Shown here one piece after another: positions 35,108-46,335 of a stretch of DNA of 54,130 bases; the stretch's first letter is position 1; every line of letters starts with the position of its first letter. The notes under the pieces were generated by a model. It did no database searches and had not been told where the DNA came from. It saw only the letters and a list, made by a program, of their open reading frames with translations. The stretch comes from Larix sibirica. Taxonomy: Eukaryota > Streptophyta > Pinopsida > Pinales > Pinaceae. The position numbers and the translations under genes are program-made. The DNA is taken from NCBI GenBank assembly GCA_004151065.3, contig NWUY0304735962.1, positions 1 to 54,130 on the forward strand. The letters run 5' to 3'.

Positions 35108-35147
35108 CAGCCCTAATGCCAGCTAAGCAGCCCTAATGCCAGCTAAG
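35108..35147 (+). repeat. Exact 20-base tandem duplication
   Basis: The unit CAGCCCTAATGCCAGCTAAG occurs twice in a row without a mismatch, followed by a partial CAGCT. The perfect match contrasts with the decay of nearly every other repeat here and marks a recent slippage event. Confidence 0.9.
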
Positions 35148-35380
35148 CAGCTCAAGGTAGCCACCCACTAACGCTAATAAATATTTCAAATTGAAGGTGT
35201 CCTCCAGAGGCCGGACCCGAGGAGCCATTCTTGAGTCCTGCGAAGCTAACCAGCTAAGGGGTAGATTTATAGCTCCCGGAGAGAACTTACTTTGAGGCCT
35301 GCTGTTTCCTCCGGAGGCCGGGCCCAAGGAAGCACTCCTATTCCCCTAATGATGCCTTAATGCAGTTGGAAGAGGATTGG

Positions 35381-35640
35381 TTCATTGTAGGTTTTAAGCA
35401 AACAGTGGAAAAACAAAGGTAGAAAGCGTGGCATGATAGAAACATCAGAAGTAATACTATATAACCTGGAAAGCTAGCTATGTTGTAAAACAGCAAGTTC
35501 CTAAAGAACCCTGAAAATATGTTGGTTGAGCCCTTTCCGAATTGCCTATATTACAGAGTTTGGAGCAGTGAAACTGACACAGTTGGATGGAAAATTAAGG
35601 GGTTGGTTAATGGAAGCAGACTTCAATACTCCCTGATGGG
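35381..35640 (+). pseudogene. Ty3/gypsy integrase C-terminal relic
   Basis: The plus strand reads KQR, TAG, KAWHDRNIRSNTI, TAA, PGKLAML, TAA, NSKFLKNP and LVEPF. A neighbouring frame then gives ITEFGAVKLTQLDGKLRGW, and the first frame resumes with VNGSRLQYSL. Family knowledge: RxxAWHDRxIR, PGxLVLLxxSxxxxxPGK and the LxGPFxxxxVxxxGAVxLxxLDG block followed by VNGxRLKxY form the C-terminal, chromodomain-like part of plant Ty3/gypsy integrases. Three in-frame stops and a frameshift pair show decay. The integrase zinc-binding and DDE core are absent. The RNase H relic lies 4.4 kb upstream on the same strand, but the distance and unrelated filler do not prove one element. Confidence 0.75.
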
Positions 35641-37279
35641 GCGCGATGAATAAACCCGTGCAGGATAAGCTGGTATGTTTCATAGTAGGAGTAAAAGTGT
35701 GGTAGGTAAAGTAGTTAAGTTTATTAATGTTGAAAAGGACATATTTGAAAGGCATAGTCATTTTGGCAGTAGAGTGAGTAGGTTAATTTTAAAGCAATTT
35801 TGTTTTTTTAATAACCCGTAAATCTCATGATCCCCTTCCTTTTTATCCTACGTAGAACAAGTAAGTTCCTTCCTCAAGTCCACTTGATTGCCACTTTATT
35901 TCAACTTGATTGCCTAAATAAAAGGGAGACAGATAAGGGATACAAAAGAGGAAAAGACCGCATGCCTCAGCAGCACGCCTCGTTTCCAAATAACCTAGCT
36001 GTTCCCGAACCTAGCGTTAGTTTGTAAGTGCGAGTGTGTTAGTGAGTGAAGGAAGGCAACTTATTTAATATAAAGGTCTTTACCGGATCCCTCTACCGGC
36101 AAGCACTCAAACTAAATAGGCAAGCACTCAACTGGTCCTGACCTTCTCTCTCAATGACCTTCCCTCTCAATATCGTTACCGAATACTGGCAAGGGACCTG
36201 ATGGATGCGAAAGACCTTTCCTTCGCTATGCTCAGGGAAGTTACTTAAAGGTTTTACCGGGCGTATAATAGAAAAGGTAAGGTCCTGGTACTGGTTCCTG
36301 GTCTGTGAAGTGATTCTTTCTTTCAATCAAAATATCCTTCCAATCCTTGGGCAAGGAAGCAGACAGACTGGGTTCGGGTAGAAACTGGCATTCTGGCTGG
36401 CATTCTCAATCGAGAACAGCTAAAAAGGGCATTTGCTAAGTTCTATGGTCACTTCATCTGATATATCTTATGAAAGCTCCTTCAACTGATTGCAGCTCCT
36501 TTCACTACAGTCATTCCTACTCCTTGAGATGCAGCCAGGCAGCTCCTTTAACTATATTCATTTATACAGCTTGCAGCTCCTTGAGTGGCACTATGAAGAC
36601 TATGACTAGTAATGGCTTGGCTAAATGGGCGGATACTAATGACGGATATAAGGCGTATACTAATGCTAGTTACGTCCTGTCTGCCCTTCAACTCTCCTGG
36701 CTGCCTTTCAACTAAACTTGCCCTTTTGCTTCAACTAGAGAGATTCGTCTGTACGCTTTCTTCCCGGCCTGCTAGATAGAAGAGTCTGGCCCTTCCCGTT
36801 CGTTTTCGGGGTTTTAGGATTGGGATGCGTCCGATATTTTCAATTAACACGTAATAAGTCTGCAGGATGTGTGAAGGGATATGTGTTGTTGTAAAAGAGG
36901 TGAATGGGATGTTGGGGTGGCTAAACGTGACTTTGAAGGGCCAAGAGTTCAATATTTGAAAATTAGTAGTAAGGAGAGTACTGTTGCTAAGGGGTTACTC
37001 CTACCTGCTAACCGACCCGAGCCGACCCGACCCGACGGAACCACTAAGCCCAGCCGTGAAACTGACCCACCCAATTAAGAGCTATGCGGGGTCTACTTTA
37101 CTGGATTTGTTAAGAGCTATACCCGTTGATTAATTGAATAGGTATGCCATTTATTGTTGTATTGCTAAATAGATGGATAGATCGCTATATAGATCAATAG
37201 ATCCAAAGAAGGATGCTTTATCTAAAAAGATGATTTGTGTTTTTTCTATTATATATGAGTATATGCTCGAATGAACGAT
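35641..37279. other. Spacer with a TGCAGCTCCTT word tract
   Basis: At 36474-36585 the words AGCTCCTTCAACTGATTGC, GCAGCTCCTTTCAC, GGCAGCTCCTTTAACT and TGCAGCTCCTTGAG recur, giving an 81-codon frame (36470-36715) that is repeat translation. CCGACCCGA is tandemly repeated at 37012-37036. No gene recognised. Confidence 0.35.
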
Positions 37280-37284
37280 TAAGG

Positions 37285-37480
37285 GGGACTTAAAGCTCTC
37301 TAATTCTAGCCCATTCAAAAATGTTATTTCCCCATCATCGAAACAGGGGACTAAATGCTGATTACCCATTCCAACATTCGGGGATTAACTAAGATGAAAT
37401 GGGAGCTTACCGGGATTCAATGCAGATGAAAGCTCTCCCATTCTAGCCCATTCCAAGGCACGGGATTAACTCAGATTAAA
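37285..37480 (+). repeat. Two-copy tandem repeat, about 137-base offset
   Basis: AAAGCTCTCTAATTCTAGCC at 37292 and AAAGCTCTCCCATTCTAGCC at 37429 are followed by CCATTC and, later, GGGATTAACTAAGATGAAA at 37381 and GGGATTAACTCAGATTAAA at 37461. The copies are diverged and of unequal length. Confidence 0.5.
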
Positions 37481-39660
37481 AATAGCTCGTATTCCCTTGC
37501 CGTGTATTATAGCTCGTATTCTAATAGCTGCCCGAACCAGAGCCAAGAATAAGGTAGATCCGGGTAAGCTTATTTCTCCAAAGCCCACTAAATCGTGAGA
37601 ATTAAGCATGACACCAAGGAACTTCTCCCTAAACCCGAATTAAAGATTAGTTTGGCTTTACCCCGATATCACGCTTACTAATACGAACAGCTTATACCAA
37701 CGTTAGCCAGCTTTGACCATTAGAAACCATTTCTTCTAAATTGCTAAGCTTGTTCCGCCTTCTAACTAACTATATTATATTCAATTTTAGTTAACCATTT
37801 CTTTTCTATTGCTCAGTTAGGCAGCGAGAGAGAAGGTATAGGAACCCCACATTTGCACCCCACTGTGTTCTTCCTGCCTGCACAATATTTCTCTCGTACT
37901 TAGCAGGTTTTAATTGGCTTTCCGCTTCCGCGCTATCGCTCTTATTCCGCCCGGTTTAACCATTAAGAGCTATGCCTGGTATTAGATCAGATGGATTGCT
38001 GTGCATCGATTGGGCCGTCAAAATAAGATCTTCTGCTGTCCGAACCCTGGTACCGGTAAACGAACCCTTGTACCAGCAATATCTTCTGAGCAATATATTC
38101 TGCTGTGCCTGACCTTGCTGCCTATCCTGCTGCCCTGTCCCCTCCTCGCGCCCTGTACCTGTGCACTCTCCGAACCGTCCAATCAGAATGCTTTGAAGAA
38201 CCATTCCGAATCCGAACCGAACCCGTTGGGGAACCTGACCAATCAGACTGAGCCTGCTTCGCCTGCTAGGAATGAGGCAGTCGGTGGGTAAAGCCGTTGA
38301 GCGATATCGAGCCGCCTGAGACCTCGTTCATCCATCCTTGAGTTCATCCATCCTTGACCTCCAGGTAGTACCTTCAGGGTAAGGTAGGGGGTTTTCATAG
38401 TGCCTACCCTACTGATGAGCATTCCTGGCTTCATCAATGGGTTGGGGCAGATAGCACTCCATCTCCTAAGTAGGATGAAGTGAGGCTCGATAGAGGAGGT
38501 TGTTGGTAAAGCAGGTGGGAACGGTAACAAAAAAGTAATAATAAAGTAGGCTGATGTGAAAAGTAAATACGAAAGGAGTGCCTAAGCAAGCATTCACTAA
38601 CTAAGTTTGGTGGGGCAGCAGTTTCAAGGTAAAGAGAACAGGGTAGCAGGCAGGCACTAACATGAAAGTGAGTATATTTTATAAAAGCTCTCCGCCCGAA
38701 AACTTTGGCAACCCTCTAAAGCACTTTCTCTCCGCCGGCTTTAGCTTGACAGAGGGGCTAGATACGAACGAAAGAACGGTATGATAAAAAGATTTACTTC
38801 TGTGACATCGATCCGCCTTCCGAGCCCGTCATCAACTGACTGACTGAGCGTGCGAATGGAGTTAAAAGCCTCCAAGACTGCGATTGGTTCTTCAACCCGC
38901 TTTGACTTACCGCTTTCACTAGTGCTTTCCCGGACTTTATTCCAGAGCTAAACTGCCGAAAAACAGATCTTATAACAACCCCCGTAGTATCTTACTTTAA
39001 TACCTGGCCTGGCTCACAGACCTGAGCTTAGTACAGCCAAGTCATTCACGGGTGGCTTCCGCTGCGCTCCTTGCCTTAATTAATCCGGTTCCTAGACACT
39101 AGTGCTCTTGTTCGGGACGAGCTGAACCCGTCCAACCAGCCTCGTTTCTCTGAAGGTTATGACTGTCGATAATAAATCCAAGACAAGAAGGCTGTTCCAA
39201 CGATCCCACCAACTAATGCTTTATGCTTAATAATAACTGGCAATGTCTGAAGCCCGTAAAGCTCTCTCTCTATGTTGAAGCCCGTACAAAAAGACTTTAT
39301 TGCTATGTGAAGCCTTCCTTTGCATCCGATCATCCAACGCTCGCAGTGTGGGGCATAACTAGGTAAGGAGTAAACATAAGTTAGTGAGGTTGGGTCAGTA
39401 GAGTAGGTAACCCTAAGTTAAGGCAAGTAGGCCATCTAAATAAATTACTCCTAGCAATGCTTATTGTTAAATTCATTACTAGTATCTGGCCGAGAGCCTG
39501 TCCTTCCCCCAACAATAGCAATAGTGCCATATCTACTAAGTATTCCTGGCTTCATGAATGGGTTGGTACTACATCCCCTAGGGTTATAAGGTACAAGGTT
39601 TGGTTTCAATTCCTGACTCGTAGAACTTCGTTCCTCGGCGGGAACATTATACCAAGGAGT
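37481..39660. other. Spacer with short repeats, no gene
   Basis: Contains a 16-base tandem duplication at 38326-38357 (GTTCATCCATCCTTGA twice), two copies of the CATTCCTGGC family (38375-38450 and 39520-39575) and the CTCTTGTTCGGGACGAGC block at 39099-39132. Frames of 82-96 codons at 37956-38530 overlap one another on both strands and are not credible genes. Confidence 0.4.
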
Positions 39661-39670
39661 TAATACGTGG

Positions 39671-39720
39671 TACCTGGAAGATTCTATGTGTTACCCGGAA
39701 GATTCTATGTGTTACCCGGA
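39671..39720 (+). repeat. 21-base tandem repeat, 2.4 copies
   Basis: TACCTGGAAGATTCTATGTG begins at 39671 and TACCCGGAAGATTCTATGTG at 39692, then TACCCGGA at 39713. The two full copies differ at one base, so the event is fairly recent. Confidence 0.85.
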
Positions 39721-39929
39721 ATAATTAATAGGGCAAGGCACAGTAAGTAAAGTCTTGGATGCTCGTAAGTAAAAAGTGTTATGCCCCGTACTTCCTAAGA
39801 ATCTAAAGGCGAGTGTTATAAACAAAGCATCTCCTAGCAGTGCTGTCTGTCTGGGTGGGCATCATATCATATCCTCTAAATGTCTGAAGTCCGTCCCCAT
39901 CCCCATCCAACGAGGTTGCTCTGATGGCC

Positions 39930-40500
39930 CATAATCCCTTCTTTCCATCCCAACCAAGTTTGTTTTTGAAGTTCCTGGGCATTCCCTTTGCCTTCCTGGC
40001 CTCGCTCAAAGCCCTTTGGGAAGTTATCTTGCAGAGGGTGGAAAATCAAATTGATAAATGGATTACCAAACTCTCGGCCCTGGAAGCCAAGTTCTAGATT
40101 TGTACCAAGATTCTAACGGCCACGCATGTGTATTATTCATCTTTATGGGTCCCTTCACGGCTGGCATATCAGCGCCTGGATAAAGCCCTCCGGAGCTTCC
40201 TCTGGGCAAATGCTAGCCAGGCTTCCACAAAGTCAACTGAGAGTTGTGTTGCACACCGCGGGACCATGGAGTCTTAGGTATCATAAAAACACGAATACAA
40301 GTGCAGGCTCTCTGTGCCAAGTGGGTAGTACGGGCTATCTCGGGAAAGGAGGCCTGGAAGGTGCTTCTACAACAAAGAATAAGCCTAGGGATACTGCTAA
40401 TAAAAAAAGGGTGCAAGGAGCTTTTATTCCATACTATAATTACTACCTCAGTCAGGGTAAAAATTCCTGGGACTTTCATTCAGCAAAGCATCTGGACAGC
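39930..40500 (+). pseudogene. LINE reverse transcriptase C-terminal region relic
   Basis: One plus frame reads SLFLKFLGIPFAFLASLKAL, then QRVENQIDKWITKLSALEAK, F, TAG, then ILTATHVYYSSLWVPSRLAY and LDKALRSFLWANAS. After a frameshift near 40250 it reads DHGVLGIIKTRIQVQALCAK and WVVRAISGKEAWKVLLQQRI. Family knowledge: FKxLGIPxG, the KWxxKxLSxAGKxxLxKxVLxxIPxYxxSxxxxP segment, FLWG, then GGLGIxxLxxQxxALLAKWxWR are the thumb and post-RT segments of ORF2 in plant L1-like LINEs. The palm motif (FADD) is not seen upstream. The 164-codon frame at 40126-40620 covers the same bases in the wrong phase for its first part and should not be called a gene. Confidence 0.8.
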
Positions 40501-40579
40501 TTGAGAGGCGGTCTAACCCTTATTGTTTTGGAACCCTCCCTCTCACCGGAACCCTTTTGCAATAACCCTGTAGCCTATA

Positions 40580-40670
40580 AATATCACCATAAGCCTTTAG
40601 CCTTTTGCCTTTTGCCTTAATTAAAAGCCCGTAGCCCCCCGTAGCCCGTAACCCGTAACCTCTCAACGTT
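40580..40670 (+). repeat. AGCCTTT / CCCGTAGCC / CCCGTAACC short tandem words
   Basis: AAGCCTTTAGCCTTTTGCC and TTTTGCCTTAATT at 40591-40621 are followed by CCCGTAGCCCCCCGTAGCC and CGTAACCCGTAACC at 40628-40660. These resemble plant telomere-like words only loosely and are local slippage products. Confidence 0.5.
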
Positions 40671-41217
40671 AGCAGCCTTAAGCTAAGCCCACAAAGCCAT
40701 GAGTCTGTAACATCACTAGAAACCTGCAACCGGGAAGGAAGGAAGGAGGGAGCCTTGAACCTCTAACCTTGAGCCTCACCTTTATTTAGCCCGCCAAGGA
40801 CAACAAGGACAAAACAGAAGCCAGTAGACCTTACCCAGTATATATATACATCCTGTTACTTACGTTGATTCACTATTTGTTTGTTGAGCAGAGGACAATT
40901 GAGTTTGTTGTTTGAGGAGCTGGATTATTAGGATTCTGCCAACCATTCTAATTCTGCCGGGATTTTGGGGAAGTCTGCATTAACTACTTCCCTATCTTCA
41001 TAAAAGACCGGCACATCTCAAGATTGGGAGCCATACATTTAATCCCCTTTTTTTATTTGATTTTACCGAAGCTCAGGGCTGGGTTGAGCCGGCTTCACTT
41101 CCTCTTATCAACCAAACAAATACGAAGGACTCATAAGCCTATTACTTACCGCTGGTAAATTGCCTTATCACTGGTAAATGCTATAATTCCTTGGTATTTT
41201 TAATTGGTAATTTTCTT
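40671..41217. other. Spacer, no gene recognised
   Basis: Contains a GGAAGGAAGGAAGGAGGGAG purine run at 40733 and a duplicated ACTGGTAAAT/GCTGGTAAAT word near 41151 and 41170. Nothing else stands out. Confidence 0.3.
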
Positions 41218-41282
41218 TCCCATGGCTAAATTTCCCATGGCTAAATGGCGAATGGCTAAATGGCTATTGGCTATTGGTCAAC
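41218..41282 (+). repeat. CCCATGGCTAAAT tandem repeat
   Basis: CCCATGGCTAAATTT, CCCATGGCTAAATGG, CGAATGGCTAAATGG and CTATTGGCTATTGG follow directly on each other, a 15-base unit decaying to a 7-base unit. Confidence 0.75.
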
Positions 41283-41439
41283 GGGTCATAAATAGGTTTC
41301 GTCAATAGGTCTAATCAGTAACCTTGCCTTCTGACTTGCTACCATAATATACCCTTATTGCCTTTGGGATATTTATGGAGTAAGATATGGTATTTTTTTC
41401 CTTAGCCAGTCATCCAGTGGTACCATTCTTTTCCTCTCT

Positions 41440-41545
41440 TTACGGTCTGTCATTAACGGTTCTGTCATTGGTTCTGTCATTAGTTACCATCCTTAGTTAC
41501 CATCCTCTGTTGCCCTTCATTATCTGTCATTGGTTTTGGCACTTC
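41440..41545 (+). repeat. TCTGTCATTGGT and TTAGTTACCATCC tandem words
   Basis: TCTGTCATTAACGGT, TCTGTCATTGGT, TCTGTCATTAGTTACCATCC and TTAGTTACCATCC follow one another, and TCTGTCATTGG returns at 41525. Two small units have been duplicated in succession. Confidence 0.65.
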
Positions 41546-42549
41546 GATGCACTTCTTTTCTACTAGCAAGTTGAAGTCCCGGATTCATTGATAGTAACCT
41601 TCTCCATCATGGGTACTTCCATGAATTAAGGATTCCTCACTTGGCGATAGGCATTCTTGGCGTTGGTTCTGTACTCGCAACACTCCTATAATCTCAGGGG
41701 ATACCCCTTACCTAAGGATCCGGGAACCTGCCTGTACGTTTTAGGAAAAGAAGATAACCCTTATAATTAATATATTACATTATACTTAATATACTACATT
41801 TTATGAGACTAGCATACTTTTTGACTTAACATTAGTTAGGTGGGTGCCCGATGAAACAAAGCCAGGGATCAGGGCCATGCTAATGCGCTAAACTATCTGA
41901 CCTTCACTTTGCAATGTACCATCCTCTCTTGGTATGTCCTTCGCGCTAGGGATGTGGGTTAACCACAGGATCTGAGCTAAGTACCAAACTTGGAGACCAT
42001 CAATAGAGGACCCTCAATTCCTTAATATTCTAACTCTAACCCCTTCCTTTGCCAGCTATAAAAGACAGGGACCTGCGGACAGGATTTATATACTATAGAC
42101 TTCGGAGATGTCTCCGAGGTTCCCGCCGGCTACCTACAAGAGGCTCAACTGCCAACCCCAACCCGAGGCAAGCTTCTCTGATCTCAGAGCTAGGCTTGAA
42201 TCTCTGAACTTGGAATTAACTGCTAGAGCATAGAAAGATTTAATATGACTGGTGCTGTCTAAAGGTGAGGTGGATTACGCTTAGTGAATGCCATGTAAAA
42301 ACGTGGCAGAATGAAGCTGCGAGGTCAGCGTTATGAAGGATCAATGAGGAGTGTTGCAGGACGCATAGAAGGAAAAGTGTTAATGGCTTCGTTTACCCCG
42401 AAGCGAAGGGAGCTAAGGCGGATGTACTATAAATGGACTTAGTTGCTTACCTTGAACCAGCTGACTTAATTAACCTAGCAAGAGTTTAAGCAGAGACTAA
42501 GGCATTGGAATAGGCAGCAGGCCCCTATCGTTCGCTACTTACATAAGGA
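41546..42549. other. Spacer, no gene recognised
   Basis: Unremarkable spacer. A tRNA-like minus-strand word at 41840-41905 was examined and rejected. Confidence 0.3.
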
Positions 42550-42816
42550 GCATATGCAGATACAGTTTCAGATTAAGTTCCATATCCCATTGCACCAACA
42601 GCACCCGTAGCGGTTTATGCCCCAGCGCATCCAGTTCCAATTGTTGACCCAGAACCACCAGTAATGAAGGCGGGTGCAGTTTACCGGGTTGATTTTGTTC
42701 CAGCAGCTTCCCTAGTTCCAGTTGTGCCCGTTGAACCAGTTGTTGACCCGGTCCCATATCCTGTTGGAGATAAAGTATTTGACCAAGTCTATGTAAAGCG
42801 CCGCTTATTCACCGGT
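42550..42816 (+). repeat. Val/Ala/Pro triplet repeat, best-preserved copy
   Basis: From 42550 one frame reads AYADTVSD, TAA, then an uninterrupted stretch of about 79 codons: VPYPIAPTAPVAVYAPAHPV, PIVDPEPPV, VPAASLVPVVPVEPVVDPVP and on to RRLFTGND. The motif VPVV(D/E)P recurs at least three times. There is no ATG at its start. The opposing 72-codon minus frame is an antisense shadow. Of all copies this is the closest to an intact repetitive Pro/Val protein. Confidence 0.6.
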
Positions 42817-43302
42817 AACGATTTAGCAATTTGGATTATATGATGCTCCGCTCTCCTAGCCGGGCGCTATAAAAGCCGCTTCGCGTTTTATCCCTATACT
42901 AATAGTAAGACAGCTTTTGTATTACTGAGGCTGAGTGGAGCTTTCGCTTCACTAGTGTTGAGCTACCAATAGTAGAGCGTTCTGCTAATTGAAAAGACTC
43001 GCGGTAGGTGCTTTCTACTTGTCTCGGATAGACACTTTTTCATTGCCGTGTTTTGGACTGCTTATGAGCGCCGGGGCTATGCTTGAACAGACAAGACGGA
43101 CTGTCCGATGGCGGAGAACGGATCGCGCGCAGATTAGCTCAGCTTACAGGGCCGAACAATGGGTTAGAGCAGATTGTTCGCTTGCTAAGTGAATACAATA
43201 GGTCCTTTGCCACTGAATACAACACACGGCCTAACGCATGTAGTGATAGATTAGGTGATTAAACCTTTAGCTTTAGCGAGCTTTTCCAACCCATTTACTG
43301 AG

Positions 43303-44110
43303 GCAAAGACAGGGACAAAGCCAATCGATGACCTAGTTGTTCTTGCAGTTTAAGCTCCGTATCTGGTTGATGACTCAGTAGCAAAGAGAGGATAGGAGTA
43401 AAGGTAGAGACATTTTGGGTAGAGGTAAAGGCATCGATTGAAGTAGACCTTGCAGATGCAAGTGCAAAGGTAGGAAAAGCGGCAAAGTAAGCGAAGGGAG
43501 CAGAGCCGATTGACCCCACAGCGGTTTCGGACCAATATGAAGTTTTGGACTCCCTAGTTGCAGAAGCAGTTTCGGTACCGGCAGATCCCATTGATGGTGC
43601 AAGTGATTAAGAACCACCAATATAGCAGGTCCTCCCTTTTCCCTTTGGGGGAAAAGCAGCAGAGTAAGTTCCATATCGGGATTTAGTAGATCCACCATAA
43701 GCAGTTACAGATCCACATAAATATCTATAGCCGCTAGTAGCAGCAGAGGAAGAAGCATTTTTTTATGTTGACCCACTACCAGCACCCAATGCAAGAACTT
43801 AACTTATTGGAGCAGAAGGGAATGTAGGAACAGAACTAATGGGAGCTAAAGCATATGTTGGACCACTAGCTCTAGGAAAACGTACATCTGTAATAACTCC
43901 ACTTGTAGGAACTACATGGAATATCGGAACAGCACTAGGATAAACGCTCTTAAATGCTGGTCGGAACATAAACAACTAGGAACATGTCTGGGAACAAGAA
44001 AAAATGTACATATGAAAGTATGAACACTGGCTAATGCTGGAACAAGAACAAGTGGGAACACGTCTAATGTTGGAACATCATAATTTAAGGGAATTTTTAT
44101 GTTTGAAATA
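43303..44110 (+). repeat. Val/Ala/Pro/Gly triplet repeat, longest copy
   Basis: Frame one (43303-43390) reads TGTKPIDDLVVLAV, TAA, APYLVDDSVAK. A second frame, from 43398 to about 43950, reads VKVETFWVEVKASIEVDLAD, EPIDPTAVSDQYEVLDSLVA, VSVPADPIDGASD and EVEA-style blocks. It then turns Gly-rich (IGAEGNVGTELMGAKAYVGP, VITPLVGTTWNIGTALG). Eight in-frame stops in the second frame are all TAA or TAG. Beyond 43950 the AATGCTGGAACA word continues out of phase to 44090. Overlapping minus frames of 61-107 codons are shadows. Confidence 0.55.
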
Positions 44111-45049
44111 GTAATAAAGATAGCTAACCTTAACCTTCGACCGGCCAATTTGTTAACTAACTACACCTACATAAGATACATATAAGGGCAGACCAAGGGC
44201 ATTATAAGTCATAAAAGGTTTAAGGAAAGGTAATTGCTACATTCGCACTTCGGTCCAGCTTTCGGGAATAACCACACAGAGCTCGATTAGACAGATCTTC
44301 ACGCCTTGGGAGATCAGTCCCTATACCGGCTGAAATAACTAATGACTCACTGAACGCTGCTGGAAGAATCACACTTTGCCACGTTGATCCTAGGGGCTTT
44401 GATCGCCTACTAGTATAGACTCTGGGACTGTGAAAAGACACATCATATTGACAGGTGAATGGTTTATAGCAGCATTGGTTTATCTATATACATAAATTGT
44501 ACAAAAATACTATTATAGTAGAGGCTAAGGCAGCTACCTTAACCGGCAGAATAACCAAGGTTTAACCCAAATTGACAGGGACCAAGGCAGTCCTCTTACT
44601 AATAGCCCTGGAGTGACCCTCTCTTTCCCCTTGCATGCCTAGTTTGAGGACGTGATTGCTTGGGACAGGATGAGGCTGCTTCTGGTTCCCCTATGAGAAC
44701 AAGGCATATCTGGTCAGGATGACTACGTACCCTTTTTTTCTAGTACGACCCATGACTTAGCGGTCGGAAGCATAATGTCTCCATAAATCCCCATTGAAAC
44801 GAGATACGGAATGAGGACTCACCATATATAGAATGGTTGGAATCCTGAGTAGTCCACTCCTAACTACTCCCTCTGGAGCTCAGCAAACGAGACAGAAGAA
44901 CCACGAGTTCATAGAATGTTGGAAAATAACCTATATAAACAATCACAAATGATTCCGGATCTACACTTCTTGGAAAAAAAGCTAATAGCAGAACATAACT
45001 AGTAGGGCCTGATGCACATTGCTTCTAGAAACGAATGAGAATTGCGGGA
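44111..45049. other. Spacer, no gene recognised
   Basis: Only short frames (73 codons minus at 44220-44441) without family. No repeat stands out. Confidence 0.3.
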
Positions 45050-45260
45050 ACATCAACTGATAGTAACAGGGATGCCGGAGCATCATAAATTCTAGGAACA
45101 TAAGGGAATGCTGGAACAGCACTCCAATTTCTTCTTAGGCTAAGGGAGGTCCTAGGAACACATGCTAATCCCCTTATAAAGTATAAACACTAGCTTATGC
45201 TGAAACAAAGCTTATAGGAACAGATCCTAATGCCGGAATTTGATTTGTAAAAACAGTAAA
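45050..45260 (+). repeat. GGAACA / AATGCTGGAACA repeat, Gly-rich variant of the triplet family
   Basis: GGAACATCAACTGATAGTAA, CTAGGAACATAAGGGAATGC, TGGAACAGCACTC, CTAGGAACACATGCTAATCC and ATAGGAACAGATCCTAATGC recur at about 30-60 base spacing. In phase they read GTSTDS, ILGT, TAA, GNAGTAL, matching the Gly-rich tail of the copy at 43303-44110. Confidence 0.5.
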
Positions 45261-45839
45261 TATGGGCACTCCGACTACTAGCTGCTCCTGCTTTTTTTGC
45301 ACCCGGATATGTTATGTACCTGGGGATATGCTTGAACGGAAGGTTCAAGTGCAATCTATGCCTCCCCTGTCTTTCCTGGAACCGAGCGAGGTGGTTGCTG
45401 TTATGCTGCTATCTTAGCCGCCTTCACCTTTGTCTCCGTTGTTGGTGAGTAAGATGCTGGTTCAAGGGCAACTACTTTCTCTGCGTTTTAGCGCGTTTTT
45501 CAATATCGGTCAATCGCACGAGATGAGCAAGCATTCACCGCCATCTGTTCACCTGTCATTCTGTACCCCGATCATCGTGATGCCATAATAACCATAAAAT
45601 ATATGTCCATACACAGAGCCGGTTCAAGTCAAGTGCATCATAGTTGGCTAGCTGCTCCATCCAGAATTTACCTGCACGTCCCAAGCAAGCACATCCATCT
45701 TTATAACAAACTTAACGCGAGCAAGTATTGCTGCATTTTAAACAAAGGTAAAGGGAGCTCCCCTAATATCCCTTCCAGTTCCAGCTTCCCTTCGCTCGGT
45801 CCCCAATCCTGTTTACCTATAATCTGTTGATCCATCACT

Positions 45840-46005
45840 AGCAAAGGCACAGGTACCCTCCATTAGTTCCATACCCGGAGAAATAACCACCAAAAATAGG
45901 TAGGGCTGCCGCAAAGGTAGCAAATGCAGGAGTTTAAGCAGTGTATGAACCAGCTTAAGCAAAGGTAGCAGCTGTAGCTAGAATGGTATAGACACCGCCC
46001 CACAC
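45840..46005 (+). repeat. Val/Ala/Pro triplet repeat copy
   Basis: One frame reads AKVANAGV, TAA, AVYEPA, TAA, AKVAAVARMV, TAG, with the duplicated word GCAAAGGTAGCA at 45912 and 45961. Confidence 0.5.
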
Positions 46006-46335
46006 CCGGGCAATGCAAGCTCTAACTAAGGAGCGATGCAAGCGAGGCTCCGTCCAGCTAACTGAAAACTCTAAAGAGACGAACCAGGATGATAAAGCAA
46101 CCGAGATAGGCCCTTAATATTGATCAATACAAAACGATACAAACCAAAACCCTATTGAACTAAATTGCGTGGGATGAGATGGTTAGTGGCTGGTCCCTAG
46201 TATCTTAGCAACCCCCGGACTGGACCACTGGCATGACCTGAGAACAGGGTACTGGACCGTGTCAATAAATAGGATTAAGCAGTCATGTATAAATAGTAAG
46301 GAAGGAGCGCAGATTGAGTGAATAAACCTACTCTA

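Noticed and set aside
40126-40620. 164-codon frame, the longest in the window, as a possible gene
   Set aside because: The recognisable LINE protein lies in two other phases of the same bases (39930-40500), so this frame is a shadow of a pseudogene.
40625-40662. Telomere-type repeat
   Set aside because: The words are CCCGTAGCC and CCCGTAACC in a short run, not CCCTAAA, and only about 40 bases long.
41838-41905. tRNA-like word on the minus strand (GATAGTTTAGCGCATTAGC resembles a D arm)
   Set aside because: I could not pair an acceptor stem or a five-base T stem with a TTC loop around it, and the anticodon arm position has no clean seven-base loop.
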